Positions 17,518 through 25,529 of a stretch of 64,000 nucleotides of DNA are shown here, piece by piece (position 1 is the first letter of the stretch; the number at the start of each line of letters is the position of its first letter). The position numbers and the translations under genes are program-made. Below the pieces are notes generated by a model. The model saw only the letters and a list, made by a program, of their open reading frames with translations. It searched no databases and had not been told where the DNA came from. The DNA comes from Mycolicibacterium flavescens (GTDB lineage: Bacteria; Actinomycetota; Actinomycetes; Mycobacteriales; Mycobacteriaceae): contig LR134353.1 in NCBI GenBank assembly GCA_900637135.1, forward strand, positions 4,774,001-4,838,000, read 5' to 3'.

Positions 17518-18300
17518 GTGAGCGTTCGTCCGCTGCACCGGTCGGTGCGGCCCAGCCCGGTGTTCCTCGCGATCGTGGCGGCCACCGTGGCCGGCGGCGT
17601 ACTGGCATGGGTGTGCGCGACGGAGATCTCGCGACCGCTGGCCTATGTCGGGGTGTTCACGTTCGTGATCGCGGGCTGGTTGGTGTCGCTGTGCGTGCAC
17701 GAGTTCGCGCACGCCTACACCGCATGGCGGTTCGGCGACCGCGACGTCGCGGTGCGCGGCTACCTCACGCTCAACCCGCTCAAGTACTCCAACCCCCTGT
17801 TGTCGATCGGGCTGCCGGTCGCGATCATCGCGATCGGCGGGATCGGTCTGCCCGGCGGGGCGGTGTACGTCCACACCGCCTGGATGTCCCGACGCCAGCG
17901 CACACTGGTCAGCCTGGCGGGCCCGTCCACCAACCTGGTGTTCGCGGTGCTGCTGCTGGTGCTGACGAGCGTGCTCTACGACCCCGCGCACGGCGTCTTC
18001 TGGGCCGGCATGGCGTTCCTGGGCTTCCTCCAGGTCACCGCCTTCGTGCTGAACATGCTGCCGGTCCCCGGACTGGACGGATACGGCGCGCTCGAGCCGC
18101 ACCTGAGCCCGCAGACCCAACGAGCGGTGGCTCCGGCCAAGCAGTGGGGCCTGCTGGTCTTGCTGCTGCTGCTCTTCACCCCGGGACTCAACACGTGGTT
18201 CTGGCAGGTGGTGCTGTGGTTCTTCGACTTCACCGGCGTGCCGCGCCCGCTGGTGTGGCTGGGCAGCGATCTGACCCGGTTCTGGTCGGCCTGGTTCTGA
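17518..18300 (+). CDS. M50-family intramembrane metalloprotease
   Basis: 260 residues with about six spans. Zinc motif HEFAH in SLCVHEFAHAYTAWRFGD, and the second motif NMLPVPGLDGYGAL (NxxPxPxxDG) supplies the third ligand. There is no PDZ domain, so it is the compact site-2-protease group (Rv0359 type). It would cleave substrate helices within the membrane; targets unknown. The start is a GTG 6 nt after TAGCTT, a leaderless arrangement. It follows the Rv0358-like gene by about 20 bp. Confidence 0.9.
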   Translation: MSVRPLHRSVRPSPVFLAIVAATVAGGVLAWVCATEISRPLAYVGVFTFVIAGWLVSLCVHEFAHAYTAWRFGDRDVAVRGYLTLNPLKYSNPLLSIGLPVAIIAIGGIGLPGGAVYVHTAWMSRRQRTLVSLAGPSTNLVFAVLLLVLTSVLYDPAHGVFWAGMAFLGFLQVTAFVLNMLPVPGLDGYGALEPHLSPQTQRAVAPAKQWGLLVLLLLLFTPGLNTWFWQVVLWFFDFTGVPRPLVWLGSDLTRFWSAWF

Positions 18301-18341
18301 TCCCGCCGCGATGAGCGCCGGGCGGGCCACCTCCTTGCAAC

Positions 18342-18361
18342 ATATGCGTATCTCCGCATAT
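18342..18361. promoter_or_regulatory. Inverted repeat at the CDF promoter (metal-sensor operator)
   Basis: ATATGCG (18342-18348) and CGCATAT (18355-18361) form perfect 7-bp arms with a 6-nt spacer. A -10 box TATATT (18359-18364) overlaps the right arm and ends 6 nt before ATG 18371. The arrangement fits an ArsR/SmtB-type metal sensor repressing the exporter until metal is high. No sensor gene lies in the immediate area. Confidence 0.6.
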
Positions 18362-18370
18362 ATTGCTGGC

Positions 18371-19261
18371 ATGGGTGCCGGTCACGATCACAGCAGAGGC
18401 GACACCCGGGTCAGCCGGATGGCGGTCGCCGCGGCGATCCTGACCGCCTTCTTCGTGATCGAGCTCGTCACGGCGCTGATGATCAACTCGATCGCGCTGC
18501 TGGCGGACGCCGGCCACATGCTGACCGATCTGGTCGCGATGTTCATGGGCCTGACCGCGGTACTGCTGGCCCGCAGGGGCAGTACCTCCCCGGCCCGCAC
18601 GTACGGCTGGCACCGCGCCGAGGTGTTCACCGCCGTGGCCAACGCGGTACTGCTACTCGGCGTCGCGGCGTTCATCCTCATCGAGGCGATCGAACGGATC
18701 GGCGACGCGCCCGAGGTGCCCGGCGTGCCGATGATCGTCGTGGCCCTGGCGGGGCTGGTGGCCAACGCCGTCGTCGTGCTGCTGCTGCGCTCGCACTCCG
18801 AGACGAGCCTGGCCGTCAAGGGCGCCTACATGGAGGTCGTCGCCGACACCGTCGGCAGCATCGGTGTGCTGATCGCGGGCATCGTCACGGTCACGACGGG
18901 CTGGCCGTACGCCGACGTCGTGGTCGCGGTGTTCGTCGCTCTGTGGGTGTTGCCGCGGGCGTTCGCACTGGCGCGCGCCGCTTTGCGGATCTTGTCGGAG
19001 TCGTCGCCCGCTCACATCGACGTCGAGGAGTTGCGGGTCGCCCTGTGCGCGGTCGAGGGCGTGACCGATGTGCACGATCTGCACGTGTGGACCCTGGTGC
19101 CGGGCAAGGACATGGTCACCGCGCACCTGACCAGCAACCGCGATTCGGCGCTGGTGCTCGACGATGCGCGCGCCGTGCTGACCGAACGCGGTCTGGATCA
19201 TGCGACGGTTCAGGTGGAACCCGGCGACGGCACCGGGGACTGCAACTGCGAAGCGGAATAG
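18371..19261 (+). CDS. Cation diffusion facilitator metal exporter
   Basis: 296 residues; six spans then a cytosolic C-terminal domain. The transport-site residues lie in LLADAGHMLTD (D and HxxxD of helix 2) and EVVADTVGS (helix 5), the zinc-type CDF arrangement. N-terminal MGAGHDHS and C-terminal DCNCEAE add extra metal ligands. It would export Zn(II) or a similar divalent ion by proton exchange. ATG 18371 is chosen because the TATATT box and inverted repeat lie directly before it; an upstream in-frame ATG falls inside that operator. Confidence 0.92.
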   Translation: MGAGHDHSRGDTRVSRMAVAAAILTAFFVIELVTALMINSIALLADAGHMLTDLVAMFMGLTAVLLARRGSTSPARTYGWHRAEVFTAVANAVLLLGVAAFILIEAIERIGDAPEVPGVPMIVVALAGLVANAVVVLLLRSHSETSLAVKGAYMEVVADTVGSIGVLIAGIVTVTTGWPYADVVVAVFVALWVLPRAFALARAALRILSESSPAHIDVEELRVALCAVEGVTDVHDLHVWTLVPGKDMVTAHLTSNRDSALVLDDARAVLTERGLDHATVQVEPGDGTGDCNCEAE

Positions 19262-19687
19262 TCAGACAAGCCCGAGCTCGGCCCGCGCCGACGGATCGCA
19301 GTCGTCGAGCAAGTCCAGGCAGCGCTGGTTCTCGTCGGTCTCCCCGATCACGTCGGCGGCACGGGCCAGCGCCGCGACACAGCGCAGAAATCCGCGGTTC
19401 GGTTCGTGACTGTAGGGCACGGGGCCGAAGCCCTTCCAGCCGTTGCGGCGCAACTGATCCAGCCCGCGGTGATAGCCGGTGCGCGCATAGGCGTAGGCGG
19501 TGATCGCCCTGTCGTCGGAGAGCGCGTCCTCGGCCAGCGTCGCCCATGCGACCGACGCGGAGGGATGCGCGGCCGCCACGATCGCGGGCTTCTCCCCCGC
19601 GGCGAGTTCGGCTTCGGCGTCGCTGTCGCCGGGCAGCAGCACCGGATCCGGCCCCAGAAGATCACCCATCCCTGTCATGGCCCCCAT
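19262..19687 (-). CDS. DUF3151-family protein
   Basis: 141 residues, soluble. The sequence (EKPAIVAAAHPSASVAWATLAEDALSDD, YAYARTGYHRGLDQLRRNGWKGFGPVPY, PNRGFLRCVAALARAADVIGE) matches the actinobacterial DUF3151 family, corresponding to Rv0360c. The helical repeats look TPR-like. Function unknown. It converges directly on the CDF gene with no gap. A nearby internal ATG (MTGMGDLLG) could be the real start. Confidence 0.8.
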   Translation of the reverse strand: MGAMTGMGDLLGPDPVLLPGDSDAEAELAAGEKPAIVAAAHPSASVAWATLAEDALSDDRAITAYAYARTGYHRGLDQLRRNGWKGFGPVPYSHEPNRGFLRCVAALARAADVIGETDENQRCLDLLDDCDPSARAELGLV

Positions 19688-19795
19688 TGTGCCGTGCGCG
19701 CCGCTGCGGGCGGTGCCGCACGGGGTCCGAGCGCGGACTGGGCGGCGGTGACTAAGCTTCCGGCCGTAGCGTCGTAAGGGAGGACCGCAACAGGC

Positions 19796-20701
19796 ATGTC
19801 GAATCCATCAGGGCCTGACCAGCCGGAAGATGGTCCCGAAGGGTCGGACGCCTCGGACGTTGACGCCTCCGAGAACCCCGAAACACCCGAAAGCGACGAT
19901 GCCCGGCCCGCCGACTCCGCTGACGACGACTCGCGGGCCGACGAGACCCGCGACCAGCCCGGCGAGGTTCACGACGCCGACGCGGCCACCGAGGTGATCG
20001 AACCGCACGCCGACCACGAGCCCGCGACCGAGGTGATGTCGACCGCTCAACCGCACCCCGAGTCGGCGCCGGGCGCCGAGCAGGGTGAGCGCCGATTCAC
20101 CGCGCCCTCCGGATTCGACGCGGGCACGACCCAGAAGATCGACACCCCGGCGGAACCGGCCACTGAGGTGTTCTCCTCTCCCGGCGTCGCAGGACAGCAG
20201 AAACCCGTTGCCCCGCAGGTTATTCCGCCGCGTGGCGATGCTCCCGGCGCTCCGCAGCAGCGCCGCAGCTGGGGATGGGTGGTGGCCGTAGTGCTGGTCA
20301 TCGCCGCGCTGGTGGCGATCGCGGTGCTCGGCACCGTCTTGTTGACCAGGAACTCGGAGCCGGGGGCGTCGCAGGAGGAGATGGTCCGCAACACCATCGA
20401 GGAGTTCGACACCGCGATCCAAAGCGGCGACCTGGCGAAGTTGCGCAGTATCACCTGCGGCAGCAAGCGCGACAGCTACGTCAGATACGACGACAAGACG
20501 TGGGAGGAGATCCACGAACGGGTCGCCGCAGCCAAGCAGTATCCGGTGGTCGCCAGCATCGACCAGGTGGTGATCAACGGAGACCACGCCGAGGCGAACG
20601 TGACCGCGTTCATGGCCTACGCGCCCCAGACCCGGTCGACGCGCAGCTTCGACCTGGAATTCCGCGACGACCAGTGGAAGATCTGCCAGGCCCCCCAATA
20701 A
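19796..20701 (+). CDS. Membrane-anchored Cys-pair protein with acidic tail, Rv0361-like
   Basis: 301 residues. Residues 1-157 are disordered and acidic (Asp/Glu/Pro rich) and lie in the cytosol; one span at 160-184; then an extracytoplasmic DUF4878-like domain with Cys in SITCGSKRD and WKICQAPQ. The same C-terminal pattern occurs at 8377-8823 and 32742-33155. ATG 19796 has AAGGGAGGA 14 nt upstream. Function unknown. In M. tuberculosis, as I recall, mgtE separates this gene from fba; here it does not. Confidence 0.78.
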   Translation: MSNPSGPDQPEDGPEGSDASDVDASENPETPESDDARPADSADDDSRADETRDQPGEVHDADAATEVIEPHADHEPATEVMSTAQPHPESAPGAEQGERRFTAPSGFDAGTTQKIDTPAEPATEVFSSPGVAGQQKPVAPQVIPPRGDAPGAPQQRRSWGWVVAVVLVIAALVAIAVLGTVLLTRNSEPGASQEEMVRNTIEEFDTAIQSGDLAKLRSITCGSKRDSYVRYDDKTWEEIHERVAAAKQYPVVASIDQVVINGDHAEANVTAFMAYAPQTRSTRSFDLEFRDDQWKICQAPQ

Positions 20702-20706
20702 GCGAG

Positions 20707-20749
20707 TTCGGTGTAGTTCGTCGCGCCGACCGCAACCAACTACACCGAA
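20707..20749. terminator. Perfect inverted repeat between converging genes
   Basis: TTCGGTGTAGTT (20707-20718) and AACTACACCGAA (20738-20749) are perfect 12-bp arms with a 19-nt loop, placed exactly between the stops of the Rv0361-like gene and fba. No T-run follows on either strand. It probably acts as a bidirectional terminator of the U-tract-free mycobacterial type. Confidence 0.6.
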
Positions 20750-20750
20750 A

Positions 20751-21791
20751 TCACGCGCTCGCGGTGACTGATCGGCCCGCGCTGTGCAGATCGCGGCACG
20801 CCTCGACCACGCGTTCGCTCATCGAGGCCTCCGCCTTCTTCAGGTAGCTGCGCGGGTCGTAGGCCTTCTTGTCGCCGACCTCCCCGTCGACCTTCAACAC
20901 CTTGTCGTAGTTGGTGAACATGTGCGCGGCCACCGGGCGGGTGAAGGCGTACTGGGTGTCGGTGTCGACGTTCATCTTCACGACGCCGTAGCGCAACGCG
21001 TCCTCGATCTCGGACTTCAGCGAGCCCGAGCCGCCGTGGAAGACGAAGTCGAAAGGCTGTGCATCCGTGGGTAATCCGAGTTTGGCTGCGGCGACCTTCT
21101 GCCCCTCGTCGAGGATTTCGGGCCGGAGTTTGACGTTGCCCGGCTTGTACACGCCGTGGACGTTGCCGAACGTCGCGGCCAGCAGGTACCTGCCGTGTTC
21201 GCCCGCACCGAGCACCTCGACGGTCTTCTCGAAATCCTCGGCGGTGGTGTAGAGCTTGTCGTTGATCTCGTTGGCGACGCCGTCCTCCTCGCCGCCGACC
21301 ACACCGATCTCGATCTCCAGCACGATCTTCGCCGCCGCGGCGTCCTTGAGCAGTTCGCGTGCGATCTCGAGGTTCTCGTCGAGGGGGACCGCCGAGCCGT
21401 CCCACATGTGCGACTGGAACAACGGCTGCCCACCGTCGGAAACCCGTTGCTGCGAGATGGCCAGCAGCGGCCGCACGTAGGTGTCGAGCTTGCCCTTAGG
21501 ACAGTGGTCGGTGTGCAACGCCACCGTGATCGGATACCTGTCGGCGATGACGTGAGCGAACTCGGCGAGCGCAACCGCACCGGTGACCATGTCCTTGACC
21601 CCGAGTCCCGACGCGAATTCGGCTCCACCGGTGGAGAATTGGATGATCCCGTCACTGCCGGCGTCGGCAAAGCCCTTGATGGCCGCGTTCACCGATTCCG
21701 ATGACGTGCAGTTGATGGCCGGAAACGCGTAGCCGTGCTCCTTGGCCCGGTCGAGCATCTGCGCGTACACCTCGGGCGTTGCGATGGGCAT
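20751..21791 (-). CDS. fba: Fructose-bisphosphate aldolase, class II
   Basis: 346 residues (344 in M. tuberculosis). Zn-dependent glycolytic and gluconeogenic aldolase. HTDHCPKGKLD carries catalytic Asp95 and zinc ligand His96; the Cys28 region NCTSSESVN, VFHGGSGS (substrate-binding glycine loop and zinc His) and KMNVDTDTQYAF follow. Start ATG 21791 has AGAGGA upstream, and a GATAAT -10 box stands at 21817-21822 on the minus strand. The ADH gene ends 48 bp upstream, so fba has its own promoter. Confidence 0.97.
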   Translation of the reverse strand: MPIATPEVYAQMLDRAKEHGYAFPAINCTSSESVNAAIKGFADAGSDGIIQFSTGGAEFASGLGVKDMVTGAVALAEFAHVIADRYPITVALHTDHCPKGKLDTYVRPLLAISQQRVSDGGQPLFQSHMWDGSAVPLDENLEIARELLKDAAAAKIVLEIEIGVVGGEEDGVANEINDKLYTTAEDFEKTVEVLGAGEHGRYLLAATFGNVHGVYKPGNVKLRPEILDEGQKVAAAKLGLPTDAQPFDFVFHGGSGSLKSEIEDALRYGVVKMNVDTDTQYAFTRPVAAHMFTNYDKVLKVDGEVGDKKAYDPRSYLKKAEASMSERVVEACRDLHSAGRSVTASA

Positions 21792-21839
21792 GAGCCGTCC
21801 TCTCGCCGTTTCGGCGATTATCCCACCGCGACGGCCGTT

Positions 21840-22853
21840 TCACATGGTCAAGACCATGCGGTATCGGGCCCGGCCTTCCTCCATTGCGGCGTACGCCTCG
21901 GCGGCCTCGGTCAGCGGGCGCTCCTCGATCCGGGCGCGCACCCCGCTCTGCACCGCGAAGTGCATCGTCTCCTCGACATCGCGCGAGGTGCCCGACGGAT
22001 GGCCGCTGACGCTCAGACCGTCGGTGATCAGCTGGACCGGGGCGATCGGCAGCGGGTCGGCGGTGACGCCGATGATGACGAGCTCGCCCTGGGCCGCCAG
22101 CCCGCCGACGGTGTCGGCCATCGCCTGTGAATTCGCTGCCGTCGCCAGCACCACGGCCGCACCGCCGAGGTGCTGGAGCGCCGCGGCGACGTCGACGGCC
22201 TTGGAGTCGATGTAGTGATGCGCGCCGAGTTCGCGGGCGTCGGCCTCCTTGTCCGCACCGCGGGCGATCGCCACGGACTCGAAACCCATCGCCCTGGCGA
22301 ACTGCACACCGAGGTGACCGAGGCCGCCGACACCGAGCACGGCGACGAGGTCACCGGGCTTGGCTTTGGTCTGCCGCAGCCCGTTGAAGGTGGTGACGCC
22401 CGCGCAGCCCATCGGCGCGGCCTCCACGAACGACAACCCCTCGGGGATGCGGGCCAGCGCGGTGACGGGCGCGGTGACCGATTCGGCGTAGCCGCCCGGA
22501 TAGTGCCAGCTCGGCACCTGCATGCGCTCGCACTGCATGAACTGGCCCTTGCGGCACGGCACACATCGGTTGCAGTTGCCGCCGAACCATCCGACGGCCA
22601 CCCGGTCACCGACCGCGAAATCCCCGACACCCTCGCCGACCTCGGCAATGGTCCCGGCGATCTCGTGGCCCAACGTGATCGGCCAGTTCAGATTGGGAAA
22701 GCCGCCGGCCACGAAGCCGTGGTCGGTACCGCACACGCCGCATGCGGCGACGGCGATGCGCACATGCAGCGGCGGCGGGGAGGTGGTTTCGACGTCGGCC
22801 AGCGTGAGAGGAGCGCCGACGGATTCGACGAGAACCGCCTTATGGGTGGGCAT
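21840..22853 (-). CDS. Zinc-dependent alcohol dehydrogenase
   Basis: 337 residues, MDR superfamily. Catalytic zinc ligands in CGVCGTDH and LGHEIAG; structural zinc in CNRCVPCRKGQFMQC (four Cys); NAD(P) motif GVGGLGHLG. The closest type is the AdhP/AdhA-like group with NAD preference, but cofactor and substrate are inferred. ATG 22853 is preferred over longer readings because a TACGCT box ends 6 nt upstream (minus strand) and the protein starts with the family's first strand. Confidence 0.9.
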   Translation of the reverse strand: MPTHKAVLVESVGAPLTLADVETTSPPPLHVRIAVAACGVCGTDHGFVAGGFPNLNWPITLGHEIAGTIAEVGEGVGDFAVGDRVAVGWFGGNCNRCVPCRKGQFMQCERMQVPSWHYPGGYAESVTAPVTALARIPEGLSFVEAAPMGCAGVTTFNGLRQTKAKPGDLVAVLGVGGLGHLGVQFARAMGFESVAIARGADKEADARELGAHHYIDSKAVDVAAALQHLGGAAVVLATAANSQAMADTVGGLAAQGELVIIGVTADPLPIAPVQLITDGLSVSGHPSGTSRDVEETMHFAVQSGVRARIEERPLTEAAEAYAAMEEGRARYRMVLTM

Positions 22854-22859
22854 TCTGTG

Positions 22860-22865
22860 AGCGTA
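22860..22865 (-). promoter_or_regulatory. -10 box TACGCT for leaderless ADH mRNA
   Basis: On the minus strand TACGCT ends 6 nt before the ATG at 22853. It supports the short start of the ADH. Confidence 0.5.
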
Positions 22866-22924
22866 TCGGTGGTCCCGCGAGTACGCCCGGCATCGTCGTT
22901 TCCCGGACCGACGAGACAGCCCGG

Positions 22925-22930
22925 TATCTT
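22925..22930 (+). promoter_or_regulatory. -10 box TATCTT for leaderless DedA mRNA
   Basis: TATCTT ends 8 nt before the GTG at 22939, so the DedA mRNA probably begins at its start codon. Confidence 0.55.
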
Positions 22931-22938
22931 GGGGCCTT

Positions 22939-23682
22939 GTGACCACCCCCTCACCGTCGATGGCCCTCGCGGCGACCGACCACTTGGCGCTGATGCCGGA
23001 CTTCCTCGACCCGATGACGCTGCTGGGCTACTTCGGCACGTGGGCGCTGATCGGGCTGCTGGTCGTCATCTTCGTCGAGTCCGGGGTGTTGTTCCCGATC
23101 CTGCCTGGCGATTCGCTGCTGTTCGTCGCGGGCATGCTGGCCGCGGGCACGGCCGCGCTGGCCGAAGGCGGCGGAGAGGTCATCAACTTCCAGCTCTGGC
23201 AGCTGCTGCTGTTCATCCCCATCGCCGCGGTGCTGGGCGGTCAGGTCGGCTACTGGATCGGGCGCAATATCGGCACCGCGATGTTCAAACCCGATGCGCG
23301 GATCCTCAAACAGAAGTACCTCGAAGAGGCGCACGTGTTCTTCGAGCAGCGCGGACCGTTCGCGATCGTCATCGCCCGCTTCGTGCCGATCGTCCGCACG
23401 CTCGCGCCGTTGACCGCGGGCGCGGCCCGGATGAGCTATCCGGTGTTCACGTTGTTCAACGTGATCGGCGCGGTCGTGTGGGGTGTCGGACTGACCCTGC
23501 TCGGATATTGGCTCGGCCGGTTCGAGACCGTCCAGAAGCTGCTCGAGCCGATCGTGATCGCGATCGTCGTGATCTCGGTGCTGCCGATGTTCGTCGAGTG
23601 GTACAAGCGTCGCCGCGCGGCCAAACGTGCAGGGATCGCCGCACCCCCGCTCGATTCCACCTCGGGGGAGCAGCCGGGCTAG
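22939..23682 (+). CDS. DedA-family membrane protein
   Basis: 247 residues, corresponding to Rv0364. It has re-entrant and transmembrane helices, FVESGVLFPILPGDSLLF (conserved acidic and PGD motif), the second E/R motif FFEQRGPFAIVIARFVPIVRT and the glycine helix GVGLTLLGYWLG. DedA proteins are linked to undecaprenyl-phosphate or phospholipid recycling across the membrane and to proton-motive-force maintenance. The last 35 residues are basic then polar and cytosolic. The stop shares CTAG with the NhaA stop. Confidence 0.88.
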   Translation: MTTPSPSMALAATDHLALMPDFLDPMTLLGYFGTWALIGLLVVIFVESGVLFPILPGDSLLFVAGMLAAGTAALAEGGGEVINFQLWQLLLFIPIAAVLGGQVGYWIGRNIGTAMFKPDARILKQKYLEEAHVFFEQRGPFAIVIARFVPIVRTLAPLTAGAARMSYPVFTLFNVIGAVVWGVGLTLLGYWLGRFETVQKLLEPIVIAIVVISVLPMFVEWYKRRRAAKRAGIAAPPLDSTSGEQPG

Positions 23683-25529
23683 CGGCCTCGGCTGTTCTCG
23701 AGCGCGCGGATGAGGCTGGCGGCGTCCCATGGACCTTTGTGCCGTTTGCCGTTGACGAAGAAGGTCGGCGTCGAGTTCAGGTCCATCAACTCCGCGTCCT
23801 GCGCGTCGTCCTGAACGTGGTGGTAGACCTTCGACGAGTGCACCCGCACGTCCTGGTCGAATCGCTCGATGTCGCAGCCCGCGCCCACGGCGTAGCGGTA
23901 GATGTCCGACCACTCCAGGTCGTCCTGGTGGCCGAACAGTTCGTGGGCCATCTCCCAGAACCTGCCCTGCAGCGCGGCGGCCTCGCTGGCCCGTGCGGCG
24001 TCGAAGGCGCGGGGATGGACGCGCTCCAGCGGTAGGTGGCGCCACACGTAGCGCAGTTCGGCGCCGAAGTGCTCGCGCACCTCGTCGATGGCCCCGGTCG
24101 CGCGACTGCAGAAGGGACACTCGAAGTCGCCGTACTCTACCAACGTCAGCGGGGCGTCGGGTTCGCCGGCGATGTGGTCCCGGTCCGGGTCGATCGGCCG
24201 CAATAGTTTCAGGCCGACCGGGTCCGGCGGGCTGAGCCGGTCGGTGATCCGGAAGATCAACCAGCCGAGGAAGAAGGCGATCACCGACGCGAGAAGCACG
24301 CCGATGATGGCCTGCTCGCGACGGCCCGGATCGTCGACCGCGATGTCGACGATGAAAAGCGAGATGGTGAAACCGATTCCGGACAGCGCGGCACCGCCGG
24401 CGATCCGGCGCAAGCTCAGGCCGGGGGCCAGTGCACCGACGCCGCTGCGTTGCATGATCCATGTCGCGGCGGTGATGCCGATGAACTTGCCGACCACCAG
24501 ACCGGCGACGACACCCCATGTCAGCGGTGAGCCTAACGCCGCCGAGACGGTCTGGGCGTCGAGTTGGACACCGGCGTTGACCAACGCGAACAGCGGCAGC
24601 ACCAGGAAGGACACATACGGGCCTACGCTGGTCTGAAGCCGCTCGTTGATCGAGATCGAGTCGCGCAGACCGCGAGTGACCTCGCGGGCATAGCGGGAGT
24701 TCGGCGACTGCCGGAACGCCCGGATACGCGCGACGACCTCCTCGACCTGGCTGCGCTCGGGCGAGAACACCGGAATCAACAGGGCCACCGCCACGCCGGC
24801 CAGCGTCGGGTGCACACCGGCCATGTACAGGCTCACCCACAGTGAGAAGCCGAGCACGGCGTAGGCCGGTCCCCGGCCGGCGGGCATGAAGCGCACCACC
24901 GCGATCGCCGCAATCAGCGCCAGCGAGATCACAAGCGGCACAACGTCGATGCGATCGGAGTAGAACAGGGCGATCACGCACAGCGCGCCGACATCGTCGA
25001 CGACGGCCAGGGTGAGCAGGAAGATCCGCAGCCGGGCCGGGAACTTGGGTTTGATGATCGCCAGCGCCCCGATCAAGAACGCGGTGTCGGTGGAGATCAC
25101 CACCCCCCACGCCTGCGCATCCTGTCCGGAAGGGTTGATCAACAAGAAGATCGCGGCGGGCACCACCAGGCCGGCGAACGCCGCCACCACAGGTACGGCG
25201 GCCCTGGCCCGGTCGGTGAGCTCGCCGATGGCGAACTCGTGCTTGACCTCGAGGCCGACGATGAAGAAGAAGAACGCCATCAGACCGTCGTTGATCAGAT
25301 GTTTGACGGTCAGCTCGAAGCGGTGCTCGGCGAAGGTGAACCCGACATGGGTGTCCAGCAGCATCCAATAGCTGTGCGCCCACGGCGAATTCGCCCAGAG
25401 CAGCGCCGCGAGGGTGAAGAGCAGCAGCAGCCCCGCCGCGGCGTTCTCCCCGGTCTTGGCCGCTTTGGCGCCGGCGCTGAACCGAGCGGGCAGCACGCGG
25501 GCGATGCGTAGACCGGCTTCGGTGCTCAC
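23679..25529 (-). CDS. nhaA: NhaA Na+/H+ antiporter fused to a DsbA-like thioredoxin domain
   Basis: 616 residues. Residues 1-435 are NhaA: STDTAF (146-151), the ion-binding Asp pair VVDDVGA (Asp178-Asp179) and Lys348 (E. coli Lys300 equivalent). Residues 445-616 are a DsbA/thioredoxin-like domain with active site CPFC (471-474) and cis-Pro loop NSTPTFFVNG. Fusions of this kind occur in actinobacteria. GTG 25529 overlaps the GH76 stop by 4 bp, so translation is coupled; readings further upstream lie inside GH76. It would exchange Na+ for H+; the role of the redox domain is open. Confidence 0.9.
   Translation of the reverse strand: MSTEAGLRIARVLPARFSAGAKAAKTGENAAAGLLLLFTLAALLWANSPWAHSYWMLLDTHVGFTFAEHRFELTVKHLINDGLMAFFFFIVGLEVKHEFAIGELTDRARAAVPVVAAFAGLVVPAAIFLLINPSGQDAQAWGVVISTDTAFLIGALAIIKPKFPARLRIFLLTLAVVDDVGALCVIALFYSDRIDVVPLVISLALIAAIAVVRFMPAGRGPAYAVLGFSLWVSLYMAGVHPTLAGVAVALLIPVFSPERSQVEEVVARIRAFRQSPNSRYAREVTRGLRDSISINERLQTSVGPYVSFLVLPLFALVNAGVQLDAQTVSAALGSPLTWGVVAGLVVGKFIGITAATWIMQRSGVGALAPGLSLRRIAGGAALSGIGFTISLFIVDIAVDDPGRREQAIIGVLLASVIAFFLGWLIFRITDRLSPPDPVGLKLLRPIDPDRDHIAGEPDAPLTLVEYGDFECPFCSRATGAIDEVREHFGAELRYVWRHLPLERVHPRAFDAARASEAAALQGRFWEMAHELFGHQDDLEWSDIYRYAVGAGCDIERFDQDVRVHSSKVYHHVQDDAQDAELMDLNSTPTFFVNGKRHKGPWDAASLIRALENSRGR

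Noticed and set aside
22951..25383. 810-codon minus-strand open frame across DedA and NhaA
   Set aside because: It crosses two real genes out of frame; the protein is Arg-rich and has no domain.
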